From Doris montereyensis (taxonomy: Eukaryota > Mollusca > Gastropoda > Nudibranchia > Dorididae): 64,000 nucleotides of DNA. Of the stretch, positions 63,686 through 64,000 are shown one piece after another. A program made the translations under genes and the position numbers. Position 1 is the first letter of the stretch. Every line of letters begins with the position of its first letter. The DNA is taken from assembly GCA_037039925.1 (NCBI GenBank), contig JAXRKP010000006.1, positions 877,501 to 941,500 of the forward strand, given 5' to 3'. The notes under the pieces were generated by a model, which searched no databases, had not been told where the DNA came from, and saw nothing but the letters and a program-made list of their open reading frames with translations.

Positions 63686-64000
63686 CTGTGAAGAAAATAA
63701 TCACATATAATGACTTGATATAAAGAGTTTTGGGAGACGGCAAATCTTCGAAAGCGGGGTAAATAACCTTTCATTTTGTTGAAGTTGTTGATAATATGTA
63801 TTTTAAACAAAGAACACAACAAAAATCTATAATGTCCATGCTTAAAGATCCAACTTAATTGTATATATTCTAAAAGCCATTTCCTGACACAATTAAAAAG
63901 GGATGGCACTACCAAAGCTACAGAATTGCATGCTGAAAAACATAACCTATATCTACATAGCTTCTGCAAGCACATGATCTCGTCTTTGCGTGCTTGCTCC
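63686..64000. other. No exon recognised; probable adducin intron
   Basis: AT-rich sequence to the end of the window. The minus-strand open frame here lacks recognised motifs. Confidence 0.4.

Overview
The window is eukaryotic and intron-rich. It looks like a metazoan nuclear genome, most likely a gastropod or other lophotrochozoan mollusc. That guess is an inference from the gene structure, the mix of repeats (RTE-like and L2/CR1-like LINEs, pogo and hAT DNA transposons, tRNA-derived SINEs, long CT/AG, AT and TTA microsatellites) and the AT-rich introns. No phylogenetic marker was tested.

Layout. Bases 1 to about 11,230 are almost entirely mobile-element debris: a LINE 3' end (minus), a THAP-domain fragment, a frame-broken gag with a zinc knuckle (minus), a four-unit minisatellite, a decayed pogo-type transposase, and a LINE (endonuclease plus reverse transcriptase) interrupted by a nested hAT-like element. 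Bases 12,638-16,091 form a TTAA-flanked element with long inverted ends, with a second GATCA-dense element nested inside it. Bases 17,816-46,061 (plus) carry the one complete gene: NDUFS1, the 75-kDa iron-sulfur subunit of mitochondrial complex I, in 18 coding exons. Its introns hold a hAT element, SINEs, a MITE, a LINE fragment and long simple repeats. Bases 47,550-49,250 are an L2/CR1-like LINE (minus). Bases 50,375-50,493 hold a second THAP exon with an in-frame stop. From 60,947 leftwards on the minus strand lies the 3' end of an adducin gene (last coding exon with the MARCKS-like lysine-rich tail, plus one upstream exon at 63,569-63,685). It is convergent with NDUFS1, and the rest of the gene is outside the window.

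The main caveat is frame integrity. Twelve of the 18 NDUFS1 exons read cleanly with consistent splice phases. Six carry 1-2 base gains or losses, several of them next to short homopolymers, although all iron-sulfur ligands are still encoded. The same indel signature occurs in the THAP, gag, LINE and adducin regions. Assembly or sequencing error is therefore the first explanation, and a decayed gene copy the second.

I did not find a convincing new biological system. The least explained structures are the GATCA-dense element (two copies), the TTAA-flanked long-inverted-repeat element, the nested element with subterminal TTGCAATTTTT repeats, and the region with recurrent TTTCAAATGAAA motifs.
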